DNA from: Thiohalocapsa sp963695445
GTDB lineage: Bacteria; Pseudomonadota; Gammaproteobacteria; Chromatiales; Chromatiaceae
Reading direction: 5' to 3'
NCBI GenBank assembly: GCA_963695445.1
Contig: CAVOGV010000054.1
Coordinates: 23,519-87,518, forward strand
DNA: 64,000 nucleotides
The number at the start of each line of letters is the position of its first letter. Position 1 is the stretch's first letter. The notes beneath the pieces are model-generated. The model saw only the letters and a list, made by a program, of their open reading frames with translations. It was not told where the DNA came from and did not search any database. This document shows, piece after piece, positions 11,056 through 20,861 of the stretch. The translations under genes were made by a program, and so were the position numbers.

Positions 11056-11139
11056 CCTTTCACTGCCCTCCCCCACACCTCCGCCGCCAAACGTCTGTTC
11101 CGCAGACAAGCAGGCGCGACAATCCGCAGATCGAAGACT

Positions 11140-12069
11140 ATGACGCAAGACGGCTTCTCATTGATGGTGCACGGCGGCGCGGGCGCACTTGACAACGTCA
11201 ACGACGAGCGCACCGCAGTGCGCTACCTGGAGAGCATTCGTGTGGTGCTGGAACACGGGCGCGAGATGCTCGCGCGCGGCGCCACGGCGGTCGAAGCGGT
11301 GGAAGCCTGTGCATCGCTGCTTGAGGACGATCCCCTGTTCAACGCCGGCTGCGGCTCGGTGCTGAACGAGAACGGCAAGGTGGAGATGGACGCCGGAATC
11401 ATGGACGGGCGCGATCTGGCTGCGGGCGCGGTCGCCGCCATCGGCAACATCGCCAACCCAATACAACTCGCGCGCCTGATCATGGACGGCAGCGAACACG
11501 TGCTCTTGATTGGCGAGGGCGCCCTGCACTTCGCCCAGCATTGCGGCCTGAAGCTGACCCCTGATCACTACTTCTTTACGCGGGACCGCATCAAGCAACT
11601 GGAAGAGGCGCGCCTGCGCGGGCGCATCATGCTCGACCACGACAACGAGGGCGATGAACAGAAGTACGGCACCATCGGCGCGGTGGCCCGCGACCGCAAC
11701 GGCAATCTGGCGGCGGCCACCTCCACCGGCGGCATCGTCAACAAACGCATGGGCCGTGTCGGCGACTCCCCCATCATCGGCGCAGGGGTCTACGCCGACA
11801 ACGCCACCTGCGCCGTTTCCGCGACTGGCTATGGCGAAGAATTCATGCGCGCCGTGTTTGCAAAGACCATCGCCGACGCCATCGATTTCCGTCAACTCGA
11901 CGCCCGCGGCGGGGTCGATTTCGGCATCGACTACCTGCGCCGCAAAGTGAACGGCCGCGGCGGCGTCATCTGCATCGACCACCAGGGCAACTGCGCCAGC
12001 GGCCTGACCACCCCAAAGATGATCCACGGTTGGATCGAGCACGGTGGGGAGACCATCTGCCGATTCTGA
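11140..12069 (+). CDS. iaaA: Isoaspartyl peptidase / plant-type L-asparaginase
   Basis: This is an N-terminal nucleophile hydrolase of 309 residues. The precursor cleaves itself before a threonine, which then hydrolyses beta-aspartyl dipeptides or asparagine. The N-terminal half starts LMVHGGAGA and contains NAGCGSVLNENGKVEMDAGI. The autocleavage site is KYGTIGAVARD, with Thr178 as nucleophile. The substrate loop follows as STGGIVNKRMGRVGDSPIIG and ATGYGEEF. All key residues are present. It is the second gene after the ATP-grasp ligase and probably co-transcribed. No export signal is visible, so it acts in the cytoplasm. Confidence 0.92.
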   Translation: MTQDGFSLMVHGGAGALDNVNDERTAVRYLESIRVVLEHGREMLARGATAVEAVEACASLLEDDPLFNAGCGSVLNENGKVEMDAGIMDGRDLAAGAVAAIGNIANPIQLARLIMDGSEHVLLIGEGALHFAQHCGLKLTPDHYFFTRDRIKQLEEARLRGRIMLDHDNEGDEQKYGTIGAVARDRNGNLAAATSTGGIVNKRMGRVGDSPIIGAGVYADNATCAVSATGYGEEFMRAVFAKTIADAIDFRQLDARGGVDFGIDYLRRKVNGRGGVICIDHQGNCASGLTTPKMIHGWIEHGGETICRF

Positions 12070-12170
12070 CGAAACTCGAAACTCTTCCCTATACTCGGCA
12101 CACTGGAAATCTCAGTGCCACGACAGTTGCCGCACTGGCGCCAACTCGGTAGGAGAGGAGTCAATAGCCC

Positions 12171-12371
12171 ATGTCGAATCCGGCCTTGCTGCGACAACGG
12201 CTTGCCGCGCTGTTCCTACTCGGACTGCTGCTCTGGTTTTCGCCGCTGGTGTTTCGCTTCGAGCAAGCCGGCGCCGTCTTCGGTATCCCGCTCCTGTATC
12301 TGTACCTGTTCGGCGTGTGGGTGATGCTCGTGGTGGCTGCGGCCCTGATCCTGTCGCGCGGACATGACTGA
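12171..12371 (+). CDS. Small two-helix membrane protein paired with SSS symporter
   Basis: A 66-residue protein with two membrane helices (LAALFLLGLLLWFSPLVF and PLLYLYLFGVWVMLVVAAAL). Small proteins of this kind commonly precede sodium/solute symporter genes (DUF485/DUF4212-like partners) and are thought to be accessory subunits. The exact family is not certain from sequence alone. GGAGAGGAG lies about 10 bases before the ATG. The stop overlaps the start of the symporter-kinase by 8 bases, so translation is probably coupled. Confidence 0.75.
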   Translation: MSNPALLRQRLAALFLLGLLLWFSPLVFRFEQAGAVFGIPLLYLYLFGVWVMLVVAAALILSRGHD

Positions 12372-15139
12372 TCCGGCGGCAGGTGCGGGGCCGATCTCGA
12401 CGGCGCTCGTCGTCGGTATCTCCCTCGGTTATCTGGGGCTGCTATTCGCCATCGCCTGGTGGGCGGACCGGCGCGCGGCGCAGGGCCGTTCGGTAACCTC
12501 GCATCCGACGGTCTATGCGCTGTCGCTGGCGGTTTACTGCACCGCCTGGACCTTCTATGGCAGCGTCGGGCGTGCCGCGGCGGACGGCGTCGGCTTTCTG
12601 CCCATCTACCTGGGACCGACGCTGATCGTTCTGCTTTGGGGCTCGCTGCTGATCAAGATGGTGCGCGTCGGCAAGGCCCAGCGCATCACGTCCATCGCCG
12701 ACTTCATCGCCTCACGCTACGGTAAGAGTCAGGGTCTGGGCGGGTTGGTGACCGTCATCGCCGTGGTCGGCGTCATCCCCTACATCTCGCTGCAATTGGA
12801 GGCCATCGCCCGCGGCTTCATCATCCTGCTGCGCTATCCCGAGGTGCACATGCCGACCTCCGTGAGCCGACCGTTCTGGCAGGACACCGCCTTCATCGTT
12901 GCGCTGGTGTTGGCCGCGTTCACCATCCTATTCGGTACCCGCCACCTGGATGCCAGCGAGCGACACGAGGGGATGGTGGCGGCGGTCGCCTTCGAGTCCA
13001 TCATTAAGCTCGGCACCTTCATGGCGGTGGGCATCTTCGTCACGCTCGGGCTGATGGGACTCGGCGGCCCGGACCTGCCGTCCGCTGCCGGCAACGCGGC
13101 GGCGAAGGTGCTGCTCGATCCGGCGCTGCCCCCGTTCCAGGACTGGGTCGCGATCTCCCTGCTCGCGGCCTTCGCCGTGATGCTGCTGCCGCGGCAATTC
13201 CAAGTGAGCGTTGTGGAGAGCAGCGACGAGCAGCAGATTCGGCGTGCCATCTGGCTGTTCCCGCTGTACCTGCTGCTGATCAATCTGTTCGTGATTCCGA
13301 TCGCGCTGGCGGGACTGCTGACCTTTCCGGACGGCACGGTGGAGGCGGACACCTTCGTACTGACGCTGCCGATCGCGTTCGACCGACCCTGGCTCGCGCT
13401 GGCGGTGTTCATCGGCGGTCTGTCCGCTGCCACCAGCATGGTCATCGTCGAGACCATCGCGCTGTCGACCATGGTCAGCAACGACTTGATCCTGCCGCTG
13501 ATGTTACGACGCTGGCGTGGACGACCCTTGCATGCCGACGTCGGGCGCATGCTGCTGCTGATCCGCCGTGGCGCCATCATCGTCATCCTGCTGCTGGGCT
13601 ATGCCTACTACCAGGTCGCCGCGGACGCCTATGCCCTGGTGAGCATCGGCCTGATCAGCTTCACCGCCATTGCCCAATTCGCGCCAGCGGTGATCGGCGG
13701 GCTGTATTGGCGTGGCGGGACCCGCGAGGGCGCCGCCGCCGGGCTGCTGGCCGGCTTTGTGATTTGGATCTACACCCTGTTGCTGCCGTCCTTTGCCAAG
13801 TCCGGCTGGCTGCCGCCAGGGTTCCACGATTCCGGCATCCTCGGTATCGATGCGCTGCGGGCACAGGCCCTGTTCGGCTTCGACGGCTGGAACGAGATCA
13901 CCCACAGCCTGCTCTGGAGTCTGTGCGCCAACGTCGGCGCCTTCGTGTTGGTCTCTTCGCTAAGGGCGCCGAACGCGGCAGAAGCGGCCCAGGCCAGCGC
14001 CTTCGTCGACGCGCTGCGTCGGCGCGGCCTCAGCGGACAGTCCTTGTGGCGCGGTCGGGCCGAGATCACGGAGCTGATACACCTGTCTGAGCGCTTCCTC
14101 GGTACCCGACGCACCCAACAGGTCTTTGCCGATTACGCGCGTTCCCGCGGCAGGGCCTCCATCGACGGGCTGCCGGCGGATGGTGAGACGGTCGAGTTTG
14201 CCGAGAACCTGCTGTCCGGCGCCATCGGCGGCGCCTCGGCGCGGGTGATGGTCGCGTCCGTGACCCAGGAAGAGTCCCTGGGCCTGGATGAGGTGCTCAA
14301 CATCCTCGACGAGGCGTCCCAGATCCGCGCCTACAGCCACGACTTGGAACAGAAGTCCCGAGAACTCGAAGCGGCCACCGCAGAACTGCGCGCGGCCAAC
14401 CTGCAACTGACGGAACTGGACCGGCTCAAGGACGACTTCATGTCGTCGGTCACGCACGAGCTGCGCACGCCACTGTCAGCGATCCGCGCCTTCTCGGAGA
14501 TTCTCTACGATGATCCCGAGATCGAACTCGAGGAGCGCAAACGCTTTCTCGGCATCCTGGTGAGCGAGACGGAACGGCTGTCGCGCCTGGTGAGCCAAGT
14601 GTTGGATCTGGCCAAGATCGAATCCGGGCATATGGATTGGCGCATCGAAGACGTCGCACTCGCGGAGGTCGTCGAGCAGGCCATCGCCGCCATTGGCCAG
14701 CTGCTCGACAAGCGCGGCATCCGGTTGCAGCGGGAGCTCCCGCCGATGCCGCTGACGGTGCGCGCCGACCGCGACCGACTGGTTCAGGTGCTGGTGAACC
14801 TGCTCTCGAACGCCGCCAAGTTCGCACCTGACGAGGACGGACTGATCCGGGTCGCTCTCTCCGCTGCAGCCGGCCGCGTGCGCGTCTGCGTTACTTGATA
14901 ATGGACCCGGTATCCCACCGGACGACCTGGAACTGATCTTCGAGAAGTTTCGCCAGTCTGCCAGCGGCGGCGAGAAGCCGATCGGCACTGGGCTCGGGTT
15001 GCCGATCAGTCGACGCATCATCGAGCAACTCGACGGTCGCATCTGGGCGGAGGCCGGGGTGGACAAAGGTGCTAACCTCTGTTTTGAACTGCCGTTGCTA
15101 GAAAGCGGCGGCGGCACCTCCACTGATTTTTCGATCTAG
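12364..15139 (+). CDS. Sodium/solute symporter fused to sensor histidine kinase (CbrA-like), one frameshift
   Basis: The first about 560 residues form an SSS-family symporter with about a dozen membrane helices (VYALSLAVYCTAWTFYGSVG, ITSIADFIASRYGKSQG). A linker and coiled coil follow, then a histidine kinase core with the phosphorylated His in SSVTHELRTPLSAI, the N box VLVNLLSNAAKF, and G boxes DNGPGIP and GTGLGLPISRR. The frame breaks at 14896, where one extra T gives a stop just before the DNGPGIP motif. Removing that base restores the frame to 15139. The gene is a membrane sensor that may gauge solute uptake, as CbrA does for histidine. The receiver and the DUF294 protein downstream probably belong to the same pathway. 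The substrate is not predictable. Confidence 0.88.
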
Positions 15140-15167
15140 AACAACCAAGAACCCCAAAGGCAGAACC

Positions 15168-15533
15168 ATGAGCAAACGCGTCCTGGTCGTCGACGACGAA
15201 CCGAATATTGTCATCTCGCTCGAGTTCCTGCTCAAACGCGCAGGCCTGGAAGTGCTCACCGCCCGCGACGGTGAGGCCGGGCTGGCGCAGATCCGCGCCG
15301 AACATCCTGATCTGGTGATCCTGGACGTGATGATGCCGAAGCTCGATGGCTTCGCGGTGCTCGACGCGGTGCGCGCGGACCCGACGGTGCAGTCGACGCC
15401 GGTGCTGATGTTGACCGCCCGCGGCCGCGACGCGGACCAGAAGAAAGGCCTGACCCTAGGCGCGAATGCCTACCTCGCCAAGCCCTTCTCGACCCATGAG
15501 CTGGTCACCACGGTGCAGGACCTGCTGCGATGA
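15168..15533 (+). CDS. Single-domain response regulator
   Basis: A 121-residue receiver domain with no output domain. The acidic pair is in VLVVDDEPN, the phosphorylated Asp is in LVILDVMMPKLDG, the threonine in MLTARG, and the lysine in YLAKPFS. It lies 28 bases after the symporter-kinase and overlaps the next start in ATGA, so it is probably phosphorylated by that kinase and acts by protein contact, as CheY-type receivers do. Its most likely partner is the CBS/DUF294 protein encoded next; this is inference from gene order. Confidence 0.9.
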   Translation: MSKRVLVVDDEPNIVISLEFLLKRAGLEVLTARDGEAGLAQIRAEHPDLVILDVMMPKLDGFAVLDAVRADPTVQSTPVLMLTARGRDADQKKGLTLGANAYLAKPFSTHELVTTVQDLLR

Positions 15534-17002
15534 GCGAACCGTCGAACGAAGCCAAGAACGCGGCCGAGCCGGCAGGCGGTGATCGCCGGGCGCGGGCGCC
15601 ACTGCGTGGACTCGCGCACCGCAAGCCGCTGGTGCTGGCACCAGAGACCAGTCTGCGCGAGGTGCTCTACCAGATCAGCCAGAGTCAGGAAGACGCCGCT
15701 GTCGTCGCCGATGCCGACAGCGGCCTAGCGCTGGGCCTGGTCACGCTCCGCGACCTGCTGCACGCAATCAGTTTCGAGCGCGTCGGACTAGAAGCCCCGG
15801 TTGCCGCGCACATGACAGGCGCCCCACTAACACTGGCGGCGGACGCATCGATCCACCGCGCAAAGGTTCTGATGGCCAAGCGCGGTGCCCGCCATCTGCT
15901 GCTGAGCGAGCCGGATGGACGCCTATGCGGCCTGATCGACCAAGCCGACCTGCTTGGACTGCGCGGCGAAGGGTCCGAGGCCCTGGTGGAGGCCATCGCC
16001 GCCGCCCGCGACATCGCCGCCATGCTGCAGGCGGCGGATCAGGTGCGCCGGCGCGGTGCCGAGCTGTTCCACGCCGGCATGGGGGTCGAGGCCCTGTGCC
16101 AATGGATGTCCGGTCTCAACGACCTCATCGGCATTCGCATCTGCGAGCTGGTGGAAGACGAGTTCGATCTCCCCGCGGTACCCTGGTGCTGGCTCATCTT
16201 CGGCTCCGAAGGCAGGCTGGAACAGACCTTCGCCACCGACCAGGACAACGGTCTGTTGTTCGTGCCACCCTCCCCCGATGTCACCGACGACCTGCGCCAG
16301 GCGTTCCTGCCCTTCGCCCAGGCCGTCAATGAGGCCCTGCACTACTGCGGATTCGAGCGTTGCAGTGGCAAGATCATGGCCGGCAACCCCGACTGGTGCC
16401 TGAGTGCCGACGAATGGCGCGGCCGCTTCAGCGACTGGCTTCGGGTGCCGGACCCCGAGGCCCTGCTGCACGGCACCATCTTCTTCGACTTCCGGCCGCT
16501 GTACGGCAGCTTCGAACCCGTGGATCAGTTGCACACCTGGCTAGCGACCGAGGCGCCGGGGCATCCGCGTTTCTTCCGCGCCTTGGCGGAACAGGCGCTT
16601 TCCGTCTCGCCGCCGCTGGGGTGGGCCGGCCAATTCAGCTACGACCGCAACCGCGACTTTCCTCACAGCATCGACCTCAAGCACCAGGGAGCGCGCCTGT
16701 TCACTGACCCGGCCAGACTCTGGGCCTTGCAATTCGGGGCCTGGTCCACCAGCACCGCCGACCGGCTACGCGCCGCCGGAGCGGCGCAGCAACGGCCGGC
16801 CGAAGACATTGCCGCCGAGATCGAAGCCTTCCATCTCATTCAGCGCTTTCGCATCAACCAGCAACTCCAGACCAGTGACCACGCCGCCGTCAACCGGGTC
16901 GACCCTAGCGATCTCAACGAACTGCATCGGCTGATGTTGAAAGAGGCCTTCCGCCAGGCCAAGAAGCTTCAGCTTCGACTCAAGCAGCAACTGGGGTTAT
17001 AA
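15530..17002 (+). CDS. CBS-domain protein with DUF294 nucleotidyltransferase-like domain
   Basis: A 490-residue cytoplasmic protein. Two CBS motifs (about 30-150) can bind adenine nucleotides. A DUF294 nucleotidyltransferase-like domain follows, with the GSEGR and DQDNGL signatures in IFGSEGRLEQTFATDQDNGL, then a C-terminal helical domain (FHLIQRFRINQQL). Relatives resemble the nucleotidylyl-transferase part of GlnD and often stand beside SSS symporters. Here it is the last gene of the coupled operon. Its target is unknown: it may modify or sense a component of the symporter-kinase pathway. Confidence 0.85.
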   Translation: MSEPSNEAKNAAEPAGGDRRARAPLRGLAHRKPLVLAPETSLREVLYQISQSQEDAAVVADADSGLALGLVTLRDLLHAISFERVGLEAPVAAHMTGAPLTLAADASIHRAKVLMAKRGARHLLLSEPDGRLCGLIDQADLLGLRGEGSEALVEAIAAARDIAAMLQAADQVRRRGAELFHAGMGVEALCQWMSGLNDLIGIRICELVEDEFDLPAVPWCWLIFGSEGRLEQTFATDQDNGLLFVPPSPDVTDDLRQAFLPFAQAVNEALHYCGFERCSGKIMAGNPDWCLSADEWRGRFSDWLRVPDPEALLHGTIFFDFRPLYGSFEPVDQLHTWLATEAPGHPRFFRALAEQALSVSPPLGWAGQFSYDRNRDFPHSIDLKHQGARLFTDPARLWALQFGAWSTSTADRLRAAGAAQQRPAEDIAAEIEAFHLIQRFRINQQLQTSDHAAVNRVDPSDLNELHRLMLKEAFRQAKKLQLRLKQQLGL

Positions 17003-17028
17003 CGGCCCCGACAACCAACGGGGTTGGC

Positions 17029-17058
17029 AAAAACGAAAACCGGCCCTTGCGGGCCGGT
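17029..17058 (-). terminator. Rho-independent terminator of the yfdX-like gene
   Basis: On the minus strand an 8-base-pair perfect hairpin (ACCGGCCC, loop GCAA, GGGCCGGT) is followed by TTTTCGTTTTT. It lies about 90 bases after the stop of the YfdX-like gene. On the plus strand the same hairpin has no T-tract. Confidence 0.85.
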
Positions 17059-17144
17059 GGTGGTGCCGATGACTCGGCGTTGAAGAAACGGATGCGGTTG
17101 CGGCAGCGCGCCGGCCCGCGCCGTGCGCGGGACAGGCTTAGCGC

Positions 17145-18065
17145 CTATTTGGCCTGGGCGGTTGCGGTCTTGCGATGATCGGCAGCGGTGCTCGCCTGCG
17201 AACTCGGCTGCGCCTTGTCGGCGGCGACCTGATCCGGTGCCGCGGCCTCGGTGGGCTCGATCATGACCATGGTGTCCGCCACCAATCCTTCTTTCGCCTG
17301 CTTCAGCTCCAGATTGGCCTCATGCAACTTGCCTTCGTCGAGCAGCGCGATGGCCTTCTCGACATGGGCGTTGGTCTCCGCGAGCGGCATACTCAGGGTG
17401 CGGGACACCAGCCCTAGGTCCACCAGGCTTAGCGTTTCGATCGCGCCCTGACGGTCGCCCTTGTTCAATTGCTCGCGGGCCTGGCCAACAGCGGCGACCC
17501 TGTCGCTCTTGGACGGCCGCGCTGCGTTGTCGGCCTGCTTGCCGGGGCTGGTCTGCGGCGTATTGCCTCCACTCTGGGCAGCGGCCTGTTGGGCGGTCTG
17601 TTCAGCAGCCTGACCGGCGGTTTTGGACGCCACCGCGGCATCCTGTGGCTGGGCGGCAAAGGCCTCGACCACCTGCAATTCCGACAGAATCGGGATCAGA
17701 TCGGGCTTGGCGGTCACCGACTCTTTCTGGGTCGTCTTGTCGCCCACCTTCACCTCGGTGGTGACGGTCACCGGCATATCCTCGCTGGCAACACGCCCCA
17801 GCAGCGTATGCGCCTCGCCGAGCAGCTTTTTCGCACTGTCCACATAGCCGTCGTTGATCGCCGTACGCGCCAGATGGATGTCGTTCATCGCGGCCAGTCC
17901 ATGCTCGGACATGTCGACGTCCTGAGCGCTCGTCGCGCCGCCGCTTACCGTCTCCGAGACATTAGTCGGCGCCTTGTTGCTGTCGGTCGCCGCATGAAGT
18001 TGGCCCATGCCCGCCACCGAAAGCGCGATTAATGAGGCAGCGGTCAAAAAAACAGCAGATTTCAT
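17145..18065 (-). CDS. YfdX-family periplasmic protein
   Basis: A 306-residue exported protein with a signal peptide (MKSAVFLTAASLIALSVAGM...LHA). The body has the YfdX pattern of paired helices: IHLARTAINDGYVDSAKKLL, ALLDEGKLHEANLELKQAKE and IETLSLVDLGLVSRTLSMPL. The middle (about residues 150-200) is a low-complexity Gln/Ala/Lys stretch. YfdX proteins are linked to acid, osmotic or multidrug stress, with no known enzyme activity. The ATG at 18065 has GGGAG at a good distance and puts the signal peptide first; an upstream in-frame ATG at 18176 is rejected. It has its own terminator. Confidence 0.85.
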   Translation of the reverse strand: MKSAVFLTAASLIALSVAGMGQLHAATDSNKAPTNVSETVSGGATSAQDVDMSEHGLAAMNDIHLARTAINDGYVDSAKKLLGEAHTLLGRVASEDMPVTVTTEVKVGDKTTQKESVTAKPDLIPILSELQVVEAFAAQPQDAAVASKTAGQAAEQTAQQAAAQSGGNTPQTSPGKQADNAARPSKSDRVAAVGQAREQLNKGDRQGAIETLSLVDLGLVSRTLSMPLAETNAHVEKAIALLDEGKLHEANLELKQAKEGLVADTMVMIEPTEAAAPDQVAADKAQPSSQASTAADHRKTATAQAK

Positions 18066-18206
18066 GGTCGTTCTCCCGTCATATAGCCAATGTTTCGGTG
18101 TGACCCGGAGGCGATCTTGGCCTCCGTTAGGCAGGAGTATCGGACAACGGAGCTTAACGGAGGCTGGCGCGCGCATGACAGTTTTGTCATCTGCGCATAT
18201 CTGGGC

Positions 18207-20426
18207 TCATGTACGCTTTGCCGGTTCAGGGGCCTCGCTCGGATGGCCTGCCCTGTCGCTGGCCGGCGGCGGATCGGCCTCTCGGGGCAGCAACGATTCA
18301 GCGTACATAGGCCGCACGCCGGTATACCGCCGCGCGCTGTAGTGCGCGGCGATCACCGCCAGCATCAGCGGCAGAACCACCTGATATTCCATGGTCATTT
18401 CCAGCACCATCAGGATCGACATCAATGGGGCGTGCGTCGCGCCTGCCAGCATCGCACCCATACCGACCACCGCATAGGCATTCGGCGGCGCGGTGCCGGC
18501 CGGCAACGCGGTGTGAACCAGCGTGCCGAACAGGGCACCGAGCATTGCACCGACGAACAGCGTCGGCGTGAAGGCACCGCCAACGGCACCGGAACCGTGG
18601 GTGGCCGCGGTCGCCAGCATCTTCAGCACCAGCACGGTGAGCAGCGCCTGCCAGGCCCATGGGGTGTGCAAGACCGAATTGACCACGCTGTAGCCGTTGC
18701 CCCAGACCTGCGGCTCGTAGACCGAGATCGCCCCCACCAATAAGCCACCCAGGGCCATGCGTCCGGCCAGCGGCAATGGCATCCGGCCGAACAGCTGATG
18801 CGCGCGCTCCAACAGACGCAGGAAAAGCGGCGCGACATGCCCGGCGGTGAGCCCGAGCAACAGGTACAGGCCGAGTTCCCAGTCGCTGACCAGGCTGAAG
18901 GCGGGTAGCTGATACACCGGTGCATAGCCGAGGATGTCGTGAACGGTGGCGTTGGCGATCACGGCGGCGATGATCAGCGGGCCGATGTGCTCCAGGGCGA
19001 TGGAGCCGAGCACGATCTCGGCGACGAACAGCGTCGCCGCGATCGGGGCGTTGTAGGCCGAGGCGAGACCGGCAGCGGCGCCGGCGGCAACCAGCAGCCG
19101 CAGTCGATCCCTCGGAAAGCGGCTGAGTCTGCCCAGTGCCGAGGCCACCATCGCCGCCAATTGCACCATCGCGCCCTCACGGCCGATGGAGCCGCCGGAG
19201 GCCACCGTAAACAGCGATGAGGCGGACTTAACCAGGCTGTGACGGACGCTGATCCAGCCGTCGCCGACAGCGACCGCCTCCATGTAGTCGGTGCTCGAAC
19301 GACCGCGCAATCGGGCACCGATCTGCTGCAGAATGAGTCCGGCGACCAGCCCGCCGGCGGCAGGAAGCAACAAGCGCTTCCAGGCAGGCAGGGACTCCGC
19401 CATCACCACCAGACTGCCGGCCTCGCCGCCAAGCACCCATTCCAGTGCGTGGATGCCCTCACGAAACAGCACCGTGACCAACGCACCAAGAAAGCCGACC
19501 AGCGCCGATAACAGCAGCAGCAGCGTTAACTCGTCGCGCCTCGGCGCAAGCATCAGCACGGCGCGCTTCGGCAGCGTCGCGGCCGCCGCCAGCACCGCGG
19601 CGGCCTGGCGCCTGGGGTTGCTCGTCGCCCGTCGCTTTTGCCACTGCACCATTGCTGCGGCGATCAGCGCCAACACCAGCGCCGTCAGCAGCCAGCCCGG
19701 CGCACGCGGACCAGGGGCCAGCGGGGCCGCTTCAGCTTCGGGTGCCAGCAGCGGCGGCGGGAGCGAACCGGTTGGCGTCTGGTCCGGCTGAGCCCATCGA
19801 TCGGCTTCCCCCTGGCCTGGGGACGGGCACGGGCAGAGACCTTCATCCGCCGGTTCGCCGGCAGTAGTCGGAACCGCGGCCACGGGTTGCTGCGCTTCCT
19901 TGGTCGGCGCTGGCTCAGCAGGCATAACGGCGGCGGGCTTGACCTCCGTCGTCGGCTCGGGCTCGGGTTCGGGCTCTGGCTCGGACAACCGAGTTGCTTC
20001 CCGGCCGGCCCGCTCACTTCCTGGGCAGTTCAGCGGCAGCCCGGTTCGCCGATGCTCCCGCCACTCCCGCGCCTGGCGCTGGAGGGTGTCGCGGGCCGTC
20101 TCGGCATCCAGGGCGGCCACCTGCTCCGCTGTCGGCAGCCTCAACACTGCGCCGACGTGCATGACAGCATTGACATTGCAGGGCGGCGTGAAGGCGTCCG
20201 GGTTGGCCTGCAACAGGGCCAGCATGATCTGGTCCCGGCTCAGGTCCGTGCCGGCATAGACTTGTCCCGCGATCTGCCACAGGCTGTCGCCCGATCGAAC
20301 CGGGCCATACGCTCCCGCGGCCGTGGTCACAGCAGCTGCCGTGCTCGCGAGCACGCATCCCAGCAGCCCGGCGCCTGCCAACTGGAGCCAGAAGCGAGGT
20401 GAGCATCGGCCAGTCATCAGCAGCAT
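18207..20426 (-). CDS. LysM (FimV-type) domain fused to ClC chloride channel/transporter
   Basis: One uninterrupted 739-residue frame. Residues 1-35 look like a signal or anchor helix. Residues 40-98 match the FimV N-terminal LysM-like module (YGPVRSGDSLWQIAGQVYAG, IMLALLQANPDAF, VGAVLRLP). A Pro/Glu-rich stretch with an EPEPEP run follows, then a lone membrane helix (LLTALVLALIAAAMVQW) near residue 255. From about 310 onward it is a ClC protein: GSIGREGAMVQ is the selectivity-filter motif, with SAYNAPIAATLFVAEIVLGS and GAVGGAFTPTLFVGAML. ClC proteins move chloride, often in exchange for protons. The peptidoglycan-binding head is unusual for this family. The ATG at 20426 is chosen because upstream sequence is the hairpin repeat, which would encode a poly-Val run. 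Confidence 0.85.
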   Translation of the reverse strand: MLLMTGRCSPRFWLQLAGAGLLGCVLASTAAAVTTAAGAYGPVRSGDSLWQIAGQVYAGTDLSRDQIMLALLQANPDAFTPPCNVNAVMHVGAVLRLPTAEQVAALDAETARDTLQRQAREWREHRRTGLPLNCPGSERAGREATRLSEPEPEPEPEPTTEVKPAAVMPAEPAPTKEAQQPVAAVPTTAGEPADEGLCPCPSPGQGEADRWAQPDQTPTGSLPPPLLAPEAEAAPLAPGPRAPGWLLTALVLALIAAAMVQWQKRRATSNPRRQAAAVLAAAATLPKRAVLMLAPRRDELTLLLLLSALVGFLGALVTVLFREGIHALEWVLGGEAGSLVVMAESLPAWKRLLLPAAGGLVAGLILQQIGARLRGRSSTDYMEAVAVGDGWISVRHSLVKSASSLFTVASGGSIGREGAMVQLAAMVASALGRLSRFPRDRLRLLVAAGAAAGLASAYNAPIAATLFVAEIVLGSIALEHIGPLIIAAVIANATVHDILGYAPVYQLPAFSLVSDWELGLYLLLGLTAGHVAPLFLRLLERAHQLFGRMPLPLAGRMALGGLLVGAISVYEPQVWGNGYSVVNSVLHTPWAWQALLTVLVLKMLATAATHGSGAVGGAFTPTLFVGAMLGALFGTLVHTALPAGTAPPNAYAVVGMGAMLAGATHAPLMSILMVLEMTMEYQVVLPLMLAVIAAHYSARRYTGVRPMYAESLLPREADPPPASDRAGHPSEAPEPAKRT

Positions 20427-20460
20427 CGGGGAAATCTCACGCGGTTGACCTTGCCTGCAG

Positions 20461-20690
<230 letters not shown>

Positions 20691-20861
20691 ATAGTAGCAA
20701 GCCACGCACCGATGCTGGTGCCGCGACCGAGTCCGCTTCCACACCGCATTGAGCGCAATTGCAACCTCCGTCATGGTCGATTTCCGCGCCAGACGGACCA
20801 ACTTACCGCGCAGAACGCGCTGTTGCGCTAGCTTTTCCTTCCTCACGCTTGCCGAGCCACC

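Noticed and set aside
14890..14900. Programmed frameshift in the symporter-kinase gene
   Set aside because: No slippery heptamer or downstream structure is evident, and the same kind of one-base excess is seen in many other genes.
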